A stretch of 30,055 nucleotides of DNA from Apostichopus parvimensis (GCA_000934455.1 KN886675.1:9638-39692), one strand, 5' to 3'; shown: positions 1 through 10,149, counted from the stretch's first letter. Numbers and translations are program-made. The notes: generated by a model from the sequence alone, not told the origin.

Positions 1-37
1 AGGGAGGGAGGGAGGGAGGAGGGAGGGAGGGAGGAGG
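1..37. repeat. (GGGA)n microsatellite
   Basis: Runs of GGGAGG repeat from the first base of the window to about position 37. It is a purine-rich simple repeat, probably continuing to the left of the window. Confidence 0.9.
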
Positions 38-576
<539 letters not shown>

Positions 577-600
577 TCACGTTTCACTACACCTGTCCCC

Positions 601-658
601 TGTGTCAACTCTTCCCCCCCTCCCCCCTCCCACCTCTACCCCTCCTCTCTTCCACCCT
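601..658 (-). promoter_or_regulatory. intronic G-run tract with G-quadruplex potential (transcript strand)
   Basis: The plus strand is almost pure C/T with several runs of 3 to 7 C, so the transcribed minus-strand RNA carries repeated G-runs (GGGG, GGG, GGGGGG, GGGGGGG) separated by 1-6 bases. It lies about 120-180 nt upstream of the acceptor of exon 326-478. Whether it folds or affects splicing is inference. Confidence 0.4.
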
Positions 659-958
659 CTCTCTTCACATTCAGCAATTTAGTTATTTTCCTTAGATATC
701 TTTCAGGTGGTCTATGGACCCTACCATTTTCTGTTTGTGTCTGCCACCTAACCCTTCCCTACTAACCCCTCTATCACCCCTCTTAAAATGAGACACATTA
801 TTGATATAAACCAATCAAATTAATTTTCCTTTCTTCTTCTTACTTCTTTTTTTCATGGTCATGTATGAAATCACACACACACTATCCTGAGAAAACATAC
901 TGCATTGTACAAGCCTCCATCTGGTTGAAATAGTTTTAATCCATAATTTCTTTGCTCT

Positions 959-982
959 CTCTCCACCCCCCCCCCCCCCAAC
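959..982. repeat. C homopolymer run in pyrimidine tract
   Basis: A run of about 13 consecutive C within CTCTCTCC and CTCTCTTTCTC tracts. One of about ten similar long C/G homopolymers in the window. Confidence 0.8.
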
Positions 983-1539
983 TCTCTCTTTCTCTCTCAT
1001 CTACTGTATGCATGAGAGCATCAATTCATGTCGTCATTTTAAACAAGACATTTTAGGCATCAAAACAGGACCTGAATCATCAGATTATGAATGACGTCAA
1101 GACCTCCGTCGTCGGGCAGACACTTTCGTGAATGTGTCCCTGCATATATATATACAGAAGTTCCTTGAATGATTATCATAAGAAAACCTTGCACGATCAA
1201 TTAAACATACAACAAACTAATTGATTATCGGCTCCTGTTTCTTAAGTTTTTGACAGGCACCATAAAACATCGCCATGGCAACTGTTCTCTTACCTCAGAC
1301 AGATAGCAACACTGCCAGCTAGGATATTATTGAAGACATAAAAAACATTAGGTGTGTTTAAACACAAACCTTACTTTGTAAACATATTCTAAAGGAAGTT
1401 TATAAGCTGTTTATAAACAAACTACTGTATGACAGTGAAGTTTAACGACATAAAAAAATAATGAACAAAATAAAGGGAAAAAGTTAAAGCCAGAAAGCCA
1501 TGGGGTAATAGCTTTGTGCGTGATTCATTGCAATACAAT

Positions 1540-1780
1540 TTCGCTCAAAATTCAAAAGGTCAACAAAGAAACATTTTTGAGTTATCCATGTTCACAAAGT
1601 TTTCAGACTTTGACCTCTGTTGACCCCAAATGACCATTGAACTTCACCGAAGAAAATAGACTTCTTTTACTCAATAAGACGGATCCACATACCAAGTATA
1701 TAAAGTTAATCCACAGTTACTTTTTGAGGTTATACCCTGTTTACATACATACACACACACATACACACACACCACCACAA
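1540..1780. repeat. dispersed repeat ending in a CA microsatellite
   Basis: The segment reads TTTGACCTCTGTTGACCCC, then a CCACATACCAAG block, then a TTTTTGAGGTTATACC block leading into CACACACA. From memory this style of sequence is a common dispersed repeat in marine invertebrate genomes, but I cannot name the family. Boundaries are approximate. No second copy is obvious in this window, so the call rests on recognition alone. Confidence 0.4.
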
Positions 1781-2345
1781 AGATTCATCTTGCCTCCAGC
1801 AAGGAATAAAAAACAAATGATTAGGCCTAACTCACTCACTTAATGCATCAAAACTTTACTTCACTTGTTGATGACACAGCAGATAGTAGTACTAGCCTAT
1901 ATATACTGCTGTTTGAAAGATTTCCAAATTGTAATTTAAGGACACTTTCTTCTAGCTTATCTTAATTAACATCATCCTATTATTGGAAAGTACAGTAGGT
2001 CTACAGAGATTTGGAAAAAAAAAAAAAATGTGAACATCAAAAACTAGATTTGTTTCAAATCTAACATGAATGATGTCATTGAACATGAGCTGTCGGAGAA
2101 TGTTTTAAATAGAAGACACTGTTGTTTTGGTTCCATGACAGCACACTGTTCTCCTCAAAACTGTCTAGGGACGATAATGAATTGAGAGCTCCAATTAATC
2201 ACGAAGGACGCAAGTTTGACTTAATATCCTGTTACCAAAAGGCATCTCATAATTAGCATTATATATGATACGATAGTTGACGACTGAAGCCAACTGAGTT
2301 CTGAAAAACGGTCAGTTTTGACATTATACTGGCCCCACTTGTTCA

Positions 2346-2608
2346 AGTAGACTACTTCAAGCCCTGCGGACTGTAATGTTCTGTCATACTGTCCTAGTGT
2401 TACAAAAGGCCCTTGGGAGCAGTAACAAACACAGTTCTGTGAACTGGCTATTGCAGTTACTGTGGTGATTAACAAGTAGACTACTATTAGCTGTAATGTT
2501 CTGTTTATACTAGCCCCCCCCCCCAGTTGCAAAAAGGCTTTGAAAAGTGTAAAAGTTACATCTGTCATAGTGGACTGATTGTTCAAGCACTGACTTTTAG
2601 TGTGTAAT
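2346..2608. repeat. degenerate minisatellite, first two units
   Basis: The sequence AAGTAGACTACT followed by a CTGTAATGTTCTGT block recurs about 125 bp later (2346-2395 and 2472-2510), each followed by a TACTGTCC or TACTAGCC motif and a GTTACAAAAGG or GTTGCAAAAAGG motif. Further related pieces resume at 3916-3950 and about 4256-4310, beyond two transposon insertions. A 121-codon open frame across 2221-2586 on the minus strand is a by-product of these repeats and shows no protein similarity I recognise. Confidence 0.6.
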
Positions 2609-3915
2609 CATAGGCCTAGGAGGCGGGGGGGCTGGGGGGGCTGCAGCCCCCCCAACCAAAAATTTTTGTGAAAATTCGGGCAATATGCTGAGAATTTTTC
2701 GGGCACCTACTGAAAGAAAAATAATGCAATGTGTTTTTCAATGGTTAAACTGATATTATTATTATCATTATTATTGTAACGACTTCCCCAATAATTGTAA
2801 CCAATATGGAAGGGTAATAACACGCATAGGCGTACGAGGCGGGGGGGGGGGGCAGACTGCCCCCCAAATTTCCAGAGGACAAGAAATTCGGGCAAAAGTC
2901 CTGAAAAATTCGGGCAGCCTAAGAGGAGAAAAAAATATATATATAAATATGCAGTAGCTTGCCCGAATCTTTTTCAAATTTTTGCCCGACAATTCCGTGG
3001 AGAGTGTTTTGTGTTATTTGTTTTGTGACATTAATATTAATATAGGCCTAATGATTTTCTTTATTTAGCATCATTATACCCGAATATTTCCGTGTAACAC
3101 CACCGATTAACGACATCTTTGGCCACAGAAAAAAACGCAGTAAATATTTTTTCTAACTAGTCAACTATATACCTGGACATCCCCGACATGAGTGTATATA
3201 AGAAACATTTTCTTTTTCATGGATGGTGTGGGTGGAGGAGGGAGTGCCTACAAGCCTAGAAGTACAGGTTTATCATATTCTTTGTTATTTTTTATACTTT
3301 TTTGTGAGACAAATTGCAGTCTCACCCACACAGCGATATTATCCCGCCTACGTGTCGTTGAAAAATGTATGTTTTTCTGGAGGTAGCTCAGTACTGTGTT
3401 AAAATAATAAATACGGTAACTAAATAGGAGCTTAAAAAATATACTGTCCTGTTTTTCCCCTTCAAAGTGATGTTACCATATTTTCTTCTTCTAATTTACC
3501 AAAGTTTTGGGGAAGTGTAAATTTCTAAAACGTGAGATTATAAAATAAAGAATGTTTAATGCAACTTGCAAAGCCTCAGAAGTGCCATTTCCGGCAATCT
3601 GAGAGGCATTTTTTGCCAAAAAAATTCTTGTACGCTACGCGCCAACTGAACGTGGCGCTCCGCTTAGATAGTGTCAAGGGAAACTTCGGGCACAAAACTT
3701 TCTGCCCCCCGAACTGAAATGGTCCCGTACGCCTATGATAACACGGCAAATGATTGTATGTTACTGGCACGCGGTGTAGGCCAATTAACCGATGCATGCC
3801 TATATGATATGCGAATTAAGATGTTGAACGCGCGCGGGGCGCGAAAAATTTAGGTTATATTTTTCGGGCAAGTCGTTACAGCCCCCCCAAATCAAATTGG
3901 GCTCCTACGCCTATG
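2609..3915. mobile_element. non-autonomous hAT-type element (outer), interrupted by a second one
   Basis: The left end is CATAGGCCTAGGAGGCGGG and the right end is CTCCTACGCCTATG, which are inverted repeats of each other with one mismatch in 14. The flanks TGTGTAAT (2601-2608) and GCTGTAAT (3916-3923) match at 6 of 8 positions, fitting the 8-bp target duplication of the hAT superfamily. Without the inner element it would be about 390 bp. It has C/G-rich subterminal tracts and no coding capacity. It sits inside a minisatellite unit, whose TTAGCTGTAATGTT sequence explains the target site. Confidence 0.75.
2825..3737. mobile_element. non-autonomous hAT-type element (inner), nested
   Basis: The ends CATAGGCGTACG (2825-2836) and CGTACGCCTATG (3726-3737) form a perfect 12-bp inverted repeat. 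The element is flanked by an exact 8-bp direct repeat ATAACACG (2817-2824 and 3738-3745). This is the hAT signature. It is 913 bp and lies inside the related outer element. Internal short open frames show no transposase motifs, so it is probably a MITE or deletion derivative mobilised in trans. The intact duplication makes it the younger insertion. Confidence 0.9.
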
Positions 3916-3949
3916 GCTGTAATGTTGTGCCTTCATACTGGCCAGTTGC

Positions 3950-4189
3950 TTAAAGGTAGTCAGTATAGGCCCCAAATTATAGCACACTATAATTGCTAGA
4001 AGTTTTCAAAAAGTGCTTTCCTGGAGGTCTTTACTCTCCAAATTGTTCTCAGACATTTTTAAGGAACACACAAGATGACTGAATGTCTAAGTTGAGGGCA
4101 ATTTCCTAAAAAACAGTTGCAGAATTTTGACCAAAGGTGACCATATTTGAGTATCTAGCATATTTGGGGCCAATACAGCATACCTTTAA
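3950..4189. mobile_element. TTAA-flanked MITE, copy 1
   Basis: TTAA at 3950-3953 and at 4186-4189 flank a 232-bp core. The core ends are inverted repeats of about 22 bp with a few mismatches: AGGTAGTCAGTATAGGCCCC on the left, and AGGTATGCTGTATTGGCCCC as the reverse complement of the right end. TTAA target sites are typical of the piggyBac and Kolobok superfamilies; the AGG terminus does not let me choose. No coding capacity. A second copy is at about 6555-6790 in the same orientation. Confidence 0.8.
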
Positions 4190-4990
4190 AAACCATGTGA
4201 AAAGCTGCAAAGATGCTCACTTCTCTAATTCCTTAAGTGATTACTTTTTGTGAGAGCTATATATTGTCCTGTCATACTGTCCTGCTGTCTAAAAATAAAC
4301 TTACTGCTAGCTGTGATGCAAAGTTCTGACTCCCTTAAATTGTGATTTGGTGAAAAAAAAAATTGTCAAAACAAGATGCCAAAAAGTTGCTCTTAAAAGT
4401 TTGACGATATAGACAGGCTTAAAATGTGACCTTGAATACATCTCTCATTGTCCTATTAGATCACATCCTTGTCATGGTTCCTTTCCTGAGCTCACCATTC
4501 CCCCAGAGTCTACAGTACATCCAACTTCCACTTGCTTTTGTTGAACAAATTAATTGTATCCACCGTTCAACGGTCGGCATGTCATCCTCTATCCCATTGA
4601 TATTCAAACTCGCTGTTTTGCTCGGACTGTTCTTACACCTCTACCACCACACTGTGATATTTTCGTACTCTTCATGTATCTAGGGATACTGTACATATAT
4701 ACATACACAATGTTGGCAAACTGTCAAAACTTAACGAAACATTGCTTTGATTGTCCCTTGAATAGGTTTAATACCAACCACTTTTGCATCGAGACGTTTA
4801 AATAAAGGCATAGGAATGGATGACTATGACAAGGAAATGAGATATAGCATGTCTATAATCCTGATGTCATTATAAACTGAGTATTTGATGTCACAATTAG
4901 CTTTGTCTAGAAGAAAGCAAATCTCATAACTCAACTTAATTTTTAAAAGACAAAACAGCCTAAAATCTGTAGACCCAAAATGACAAAAGA
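4190..4990. other. intronic DNA without recognisable genes
   Basis: A last minisatellite fragment (CTGTCATACTGTCC at about 4268) is followed by AT-rich sequence. Open frames at 4426-4805 overlap each other in different frames, have no splice-site context and resemble no family I know. Confidence 0.6.
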
Positions 4991-5000
4991 ACACCAAATG

Positions 5001-5029
5001 CCCTCCCCCCTTCCTCCCCCTCCCCCAGA
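5001..5029 (-). promoter_or_regulatory. G-quadruplex-like motif downstream of exon donor (transcript strand)
   Basis: On the minus strand the sequence is GGGGGAGGGGGAGG followed by AAGGGGGGAGGG, four G-runs with 1-5 nt loops. It lies about 165-195 nt downstream of the donor of exon 5195-5390. The pattern is directly visible; a role in splicing or transcription is inference. Confidence 0.5.
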
Positions 5030-5194
5030 AGTTTGTAATGTGCTCTGTAATGTTTCATATAAACAACAAAGTTTATGCCTACGATGACACCATTTACACC
5101 TCTCCTCTGTATCGATTGGCTCCAAATATGCTAGCGACACTATAAATGGTCACAGGGAAGTTGATTTAAATTTACCACAAAAAATAACTCTCAC

Positions 5195-5390
5195 CTTTCA
5201 GGCGTTAGCTGTATGGTATGCTGATGGTGATCGGTCGGGGCATCTTGGTTTTCCAACTGATTACATCTCATGTAATGGAACAGCGTTTGCAGTGCGCTCG
5301 AGGACCAAGACATCTCACAGTGCTGGTGGTAACTAGCCGAGAGCTTCTGGAAATTCTGTAAGTAATGTGTTGCCCTGGCAACGAGCTCTC
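5195..5390 (-). CDS. ABTB2: ABTB2/BTBD11-like protein, exon 2 of 3 visible
   Basis: Minus-strand internal exon of 196 nt (2 + 192 + 2 bases). The acceptor is TCCTTTTCAG before 5390, and the donor is CTGAAAG|GTGAGAG at 5195/5194. The encoded peptide starts ELVARATHYLQNFQKL, continues with a variable linker, then SWSSSALQTLFHYMRCNQLE, and ends QLTPE before the split Arg codon. From knowledge of the family, human ABTB2 has an equivalent order: VSRA-HH-Q, then a linker, then a TWS-DALHTLYYFLRC-Q-E type segment. The first codon (G + GA, Gly) is completed exactly by the upstream exon, and the last (AG + A) by the downstream exon. The protein segment is probably helical and part of the histone-fold-like N-terminal half. 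Confidence 0.9.
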
Positions 5391-6064
5391 CTGAAAAGGA
5401 AGGAGAAAAAATCAACACTTTATAACTTTAGAAGGATGTATATCGGATGTATAACAATTAGCAACCTCGTCAGCTCATCCATTGCTAATTAATTATCACA
5501 ATTTAGGGACACTTGGCAGGTGGTTATGAACTCCCAAGTTGGAGCATGAGTGACCATCATTCTTGGGGATTTTAGAATAATTGGGAAACATACTAATGTC
5601 CTTTAAGCGTACAGCATTTACAATCTGATACAAGTTCATCTTTCTGCAACGATTGTCCAAAGTTGAAATCAGTCAGTTGTGTTTAGCAGTGGTTGATCTG
5701 CTCAACTCACTTCACTGATCGATAGACTTTGTCTTACTGTATCTCAGCGCAAGGGAGGGCCTGTCAAATTAGGCAGACACATTTTTAACTACAGTACTGG
5801 TACATTGTGGAGGCCATTCCTGATGCCCCCCTCACCCCCCACCCCCCACCCTCCTTCCCCTTCCCCCTAACCTTTTAAAAGAGGTAACATTTGCAGCCTA
5901 TGCTGCAAAATCAAACGCAAGATATAAATGCTGTTCAGTCTGTTATTTTGAATAACAGACGTTTAATACCACAGGAAACTATTCTGTTGCCTTACCAAAC
6001 AAATGAACGGATTAAAGTTAATGCCATTACCCGGGCACTGGCTCGGTCAGATCAATTAGTTGCC

Positions 6065-6080
6065 GGACAAATATTTGTCC
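6065..6080. repeat. 16-bp perfect palindrome
   Basis: GGACAAATATTTGTCC equals its own reverse complement over 16 bases. It sits in a 76-codon plus-strand open frame (5891-6121) that has no splice signals or known similarity. Its role is unknown. Confidence 0.7.
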
Positions 6081-6327
6081 ATCAATACAGAGTGCACGGC
6101 TCTGTTTTACCATTAAAGTGAAAAACAGGTGAAATGTTGTGGCAGTGTGATGTGGTGGTTTGTAAACTATGTCAGTAACGAAACAGTCGACTGCTTTATA
6201 ATTACTGTATACATACATACCTAATTATTATTTAATATAAAATAGTAAATTATTTTTGATAATTGAGAGAGAGGAGAAGCTAACATTCAGTTCAGGGTAA
6301 AATTTCGTCTTCGATACCACTTTAGGC

Positions 6328-6355
6328 TCCATCCACTTAACAATAAGTGGATGGA
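6328..6355. repeat. perfect 12-bp stem, 4-nt loop hairpin
   Basis: TCCATCCACTTA (6328-6339), loop ACAA (6340-6343), TAAGTGGATGGA (6344-6355). All 12 base pairs are Watson-Crick. The stem is too short for a microRNA precursor. It may be the remnant ends of a tiny foldback element or a cruciform-prone site. Confidence 0.75.
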
Positions 6356-6554
6356 TGTCTGATGACCTTGTTTAGCACACAATTAGCACACAGTCCATTA
6401 AGTAAGCAACGTCTACAGCTATTTTTAAAAGTCAAGAAGCAAAGCACTTTGTGGTCTGAAAGTAATTGTTATACAATGCTGTCATTCGAAATTTGTCGAG
6501 GAAAATGGTGTTAGGTGAAATGGAATTTGTATACCACATTTCATAAAAGCTGAT

Positions 6555-6790
6555 AAAATAGTCAGTATAGGCCCCAAATTATGTGTTCAAATAAGTACTT
6601 TCCTGGAGGTCTTTACTCTCCAAATTGTTCTCAGACAATTTTAATCAAGGGACACATATATAAGATAACTGAATCAGTGAGGAAAATTTCCTCAAAGGTT
6701 TGTAATAAAAAACAGTCTAAGAATTTTGACCAAAAGTGACCATATTGGAATATCTATCATATGTGGGGCAAATACAGCTCATACCTTTAA
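6555..6790. mobile_element. TTAA MITE, copy 2 (left end degraded)
   Basis: From GTCAGTATAGGCCCCAAATTA through CTGGAGGTCTTTACTCTCC to ATACCTTTAA, this matches the 3950-4189 element along its whole length in the same orientation. The left TTAAAGG is altered to TAAAATA, while TTAA persists on the right at 6787-6790. It also has several internal indels, so it is an old copy. Confidence 0.8.
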
Positions 6791-7186
6791 GCAGGTACTA
6801 TTTCAAAGAGACATACAATCACTGTGATGTATGCAATAGTCCTAAAAGCTAAACAAGTTATATTTGACTAATCACACTAATGCAAGAAACATTTGCAGCT
6901 CAGTTACGCCACTCAAACTGTAAAACCAAAATAGACTACGCTTGCAACACCGACTTACGCTCTATTACACATTTGCTCGGTTTTAATAGGATCCTTTTTA
7001 ATACCAAAGAATAGAAGAAGTCACCTTGAGTGGATTACTAGTTACAATGTAAGATATGTGAATGCAATTGCCATTTTGAAGGACATTTTTAGCCACAGTG
7101 GGTTTTTCTTATGTTTGCTCTAGATCTATTACTCAAATGTCTTTCTTCGTCTTTTGAAGCAAAAAGTCGCTTCCTCCCTTCCCCCC

Positions 7187-7202
7187 CTCCCCCCCCCCCC
7201 CA
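7187..7202. repeat. long C homopolymer run
   Basis: About 14 consecutive C follow CTTCCCCCCCTCC. Homopolymers this long are prone to sequencing error. Confidence 0.8.
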
Positions 7203-7660
7203 CCAGAAAATAAATGTAGTCAATTATTGATCTTTTGTGCAGAAAGAACCTTGACTTTGCAATCGACACATAATACTTCTGTTCTGTATTCAAGGTCTCC
7301 AAATCAGGGTGAAATTTCTTTTTAATGCAAGTTTAATTTCTTCCATTAGTTCTTCTGCTTCAAACAATCAAACTATATTACTTCATACAACTACATGCTC
7401 AGCTGAGCAAAGTAGATGATCTCAAAATAACACAAACTCACATAAAACTGTATATTTGAGAGCCTGCATGGCATTTTAATCCGAGCAGGATCTTCTTTAC
7501 ATTTAAAAGGGACAGATGGACAGACAACTTAGTTGTCTGATTAATGAACAACGTGCTCAAGATGCAGTGAATCTTCCCCAGTTTATCCCACTTTCCAACC
7601 CCCCCACCCCCACCCCCACCCCATCCCCAAAATTAACAGGTTTGGATATTTACAAGTGAC

Positions 7661-7812
7661 CAGCTTACCTATCTCCTCACAAGCACAGCACTCTTGCTAT
7701 ACTGTATCTAGGGTGAACTGGTAACCTTTTAACACTGTACACCCTCTATGATCGACCCCCACGAGCCATTGACCTCTCCCTTCTCATTCCACCACCCAAT
7801 GTAGACCGTTCA
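7661..7812. repeat. dispersed repeat, single arm copy
   Basis: CAGCTTACCTATCTCCTCAC, then a TCTAGGGTGAACTGGTAACC segment, then a CCACCCAATGTAGACC end. The same ordered blocks occur twice more at 26088-26225 and, inverted, at 26455-26600. It is non-coding and of unknown family. Confidence 0.65.
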
Positions 7813-8544
7813 TTTTCCTCTCGGATTTTAATAAGTTCGAATCTTTAAATATGCTGCAATTTACGACATGCTTCCGCTTGGGATCTGGATCGAGAAATGT
7901 AACATTAAAACAGCTAAATATTGCAACAACCCTAAGAGAGCTACAGTATATATATAAAAGCTTAAGGCAAATTTCAATAATCTAGCAAACAACCATATTA
8001 CAATATTGTTTTCACCTCAGCCTAGCTAGCTAGCAATTAATGCATCGAGATTAAATATGAATTATTTCTTTCGATATCTAATTTCGGTGATTGGTTTTTT
8101 ATCAAGAATGTCATAACATATCACTTTCCTTCTAGTTTTATTTCCAATTTTTTGATAAAATGAGCCTCCAGCAAATTTCAAGGTATTAAATGAATGATGA
8201 TCATGGGAGTTTGAAACCTCACAACATTTTCATATTTTTCTCTCTTTTTTTTGTTGTTGAGATTTTTCCTTTATTTAGTTTTTTGCCTTAATGTGTCTAG
8301 AGATCTCGAGAGAGAGAGAGCAAGACATTCATGAGTGGAGAGAGTCGTTCACATAATTCAAACCTTTCTCATTTGTCAGTTTTCAAAGTGAGAAATTATA
8401 GGACAAAATGACAAATCCACTTTTAAAGCCAAGATGACAGAAGAATTGGCCATTTTCATGTTTTCAGGGTTTACATTGCTTGCATCTAACAGCAATTAAG
8501 AGGATGATTAAGATTATCGGGATGAGAAATCAGCTCTGGTAACT

Positions 8545-8569
8545 TAATAAATAAATAAATAAATAAATA
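8545..8569. repeat. (TAAA)n microsatellite
   Basis: About six tandem copies of a 4-bp TAAA/ATAA unit. Confidence 0.9.
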
Positions 8570-8635
8570 CGTTTGTAATGATTCCTTGATTGCATGCTGC
8601 ACTCAACATATTCAGCACTGATTTTCGTTCATTTA

Positions 8636-8656
8636 CTTCTTCTTCTTCTTCTTCTT
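8636..8656. repeat. (TTC)n microsatellite
   Basis: Seven consecutive TTC/CTT units in a pyrimidine-rich stretch. Confidence 0.9.
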
Positions 8657-9120
8657 ATTTTCGGTTTCCTCTTTTCAGACAATTCTTTCTGTCTTTTTTT
8701 GTTATATTTTCTATCTGCCCCCTAAGATCTACATTTTGTCCCATGAAAACCCTTATACTGCCAAACCCCCTCACCGACCTATAATCCAACCAAGAGCCAG
8801 AATTAGATTTCAACTATCAGATTTGACTGAGATATATATATGCAGCCAGGGTATATAAGCCTAATATTCTACAACAACAAGCAAGCTCTTTCAATTTATT
8901 CATGTTGTAAGGCCAAAGCAGGGATACCCTAATCCAGATTTGAAGGCTATAGCTATTCAGACATAAAATCTTGATTAATATATGTACCTGTGTTTGGATC
9001 ACCTTGTAAAGTTTTCTAAGAAATGTTTGCCAAGTATCTGCAAACATGCTTTATAGCTATCCTACTGTACTCAATTCAGGCAGATGTGATTACCATTCAT
9101 GGTAATACAAATAACATGTT

Positions 9121-9182
9121 GTATACACTTGTAATACGCTGTATTAAGCGCTATATAAGTGTAATTTATTATTATTATTTAT
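9121..9182 (+). repeat. retroposon 3' tail (LINE/SINE type)
   Basis: GTAATACGCTGTATTAAGCG followed by CTATATAAGTG and a (TTA)n tail. The AAGCGCTATATAAG plus TTATTATT ending is a widely seen 3' end of L2/CR1-like LINEs and the SINEs that borrow it. The body upstream is not recognisable; a near-perfect 8-bp stem hairpin (ATTACCAT-TC-ATGGTAAT, 9089-9106) precedes it. Confidence 0.5.
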
Positions 9183-9520
9183 ACCGTGCAGCAACTGTCC
9201 AAATAATGAAATGAATTATTGTACACCATATCATTCATCATTTTAATTCTACAATGTGCTCTTTTTCTTTGGTTATACACTACTCTACTGTGACCTAGTG
9301 GGAGGACAGTGCCAACAGGACCGCAGAGAGCGTGATCCAATGTTAGCGTGGGGTCCAGGGGGTCTGCTATAGTCCAGCTAGTGATGGTCACAGCTAGGGG
9401 AGTAGTCCCCTGATGCTTTAGAGTTTTCATTATTTTCAAAACTTAGATCAGCTACAAATCAGCAGTCTTTTGGAGGTTAAGACGGAAGTAAATTATAGTC
9501 GATAAAATTAGTCCTTCCCC

Positions 9521-9543
9521 CTCCCATGCGCCTCCCCCCCCTC
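9521..9543 (-). promoter_or_regulatory. short G-run tract (transcript strand)
   Basis: CCCCCTCCC-ATGCG-CCTCCCCCCCCTC on the plus strand gives repeated G-runs in the minus-strand transcript, about 450 nt downstream of the donor of exon 9991-10149. Confidence 0.3.
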
Positions 9544-9660
9544 TCATGGATGGATGCCAATCCTAATGTTCTAGCTATGTCAATGCTTCACATGACACAA
9601 AATACTCTCAACAAATGTGAACATTATAAATGCAACACACCACTCAAAAATGTCAGCCTC

Positions 9661-9713
9661 CTCTCCTCCACCCACACACCCTTCCCCCTCCCTCCCTCTT
9701 TCACCCCCTCTCT
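9661..9713 (-). promoter_or_regulatory. G-run tract with G-quadruplex potential (transcript strand)
   Basis: The plus strand is nearly pure C/T with C-runs of 3-5. The minus-strand RNA therefore has GGGGG, GGG, GGG, GGGGG and GGG runs with short loops. It lies about 280-330 nt downstream of the donor of exon 9991-10149. Function is inferred only. Confidence 0.4.
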
Positions 9714-9741
9714 TCAAAGCTTTATTAGGAGTGTTAGCTTA

Positions 9742-9965
9742 GGAGTGTTAGCTCAATGGTTAATGCCGGTGCCTTTCAATCATAAGGTCCCCGGTTCGAG
9801 TCACTCCCAGATTAATGTATGTCGTCCAGTTACAGAGTTGTTGACAATTGACAAATCATAATCATGGACATTAAATATGAATGTAAGAGACTGACTTCGG
9901 TCAGCTTGCGGCTTTGATAAGCCAATGAGGCTTCTCCGCTAGTTCCTGCTTGCAGGAGGATCTAA
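9742..9965 (+). mobile_element. tRNA-derived SINE
   Basis: The head is tRNA-like. It begins GGAGTGTTAGCTCAATGG, whose TAGCTCAATGG resembles the pol III A box, and contains GGTTCGAGTC, an almost perfect B box. GGAGTG can pair with CACTCC as an acceptor-like stem. The tRNA-unrelated body runs from about 9811 (ATTAATGTATGTCG) through AAGAGACTGACTTCGG and CTTGCGGCTTTGATAAGCC to a TTCCTGCTTGCAGGAGG end. The 5' 14 bases occur twice in a row (9727-9740 and 9741-9754). Parts of the same body recur at 12223-12317 and, reversed, at 25322-25405, which confirms it is a family. No clear target duplication. Confidence 0.85.
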
Positions 9966-9990
9966 CATACATTCTTTTGCATGAACTCAC

Positions 9991-10149
9991 CTAACTCTGA
10001 GATACTCCCAACACATGTCACCATTATGCTCTGTTCCATCTGCTTGTTGGCTTCAGTACCCTGTAGCACACTATGTTCGCACTCTGGGTGACCTTCTGCG
10101 ACTCCGTTCATCTTTGGTACACCGATGCATGATGGGAAAATAACCAACC
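9991..10149 (-). CDS. ABTB2: ABTB2/BTBD11-like protein, exon 1 of 3 visible
   Basis: Minus-strand internal exon of 159 nt (2 + 156 + 1 bases). The acceptor is CCTTTTCTCAG before 10149, and the donor is AGAGTTAG|GTGAGTT at 9991/9990. It encodes LVIFPSCIGVPKMNG, a divergent linker, and QMEQSIMVTCVGSISEL. From knowledge of the family, the end matches the LEQSLLATCVGSISEL segment of human ABTB2, and the start corresponds to its L-S-P-AYFSPYNGG region. The final single G joins GA of the next exon to give Gly. The preceding exon must end with one codon base; I could not find it in the 19.9 kb to the right, so that intron is very long or the exon is too short to spot. Confidence 0.88.

Larger units (their letters stand above)
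5391..9990 (-). other. intron of the ABTB2/BTBD11-like gene (4.6 kb)
   Basis: Bounded by the donor of exon 9991-10149 and the acceptor of exon 5195-5390. Contains C-rich tracts (5824-5872, 7168-7202, 7598-7625), the second TTAA MITE copy, a perfect hairpin at 6328-6355, a 16-bp palindrome at 6065-6080, a repeat arm at 7661-7812, microsatellites near 8.55 and 8.64 kb, a retroposon tail at about 9.15 kb and a tRNA-derived SINE. The stretches 6800-7160, 7830-8540 and 8700-9060 show nothing I can name. Confidence 0.8.

Noticed and set aside
2221..2586. 121-codon minus-strand ORF
   Set aside because: It is built from two degenerate minisatellite units and spans a C homopolymer; no splice context or known similarity.
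5891..6121. 76-codon plus-strand ORF
   Set aside because: Inside the ABTB2-like intron on the opposite strand, no splice or promoter signals, no family recognised.
6328..6355. microRNA precursor
   Set aside because: A 12-bp stem with a 4-nt loop is far shorter than a pre-miRNA hairpin.
9742..9808. Functional tRNA gene
   Set aside because: A and B boxes are present, but the T-stem does not pair, the anticodon loop is 8 nt, and the sequence continues into a repeated SINE body.
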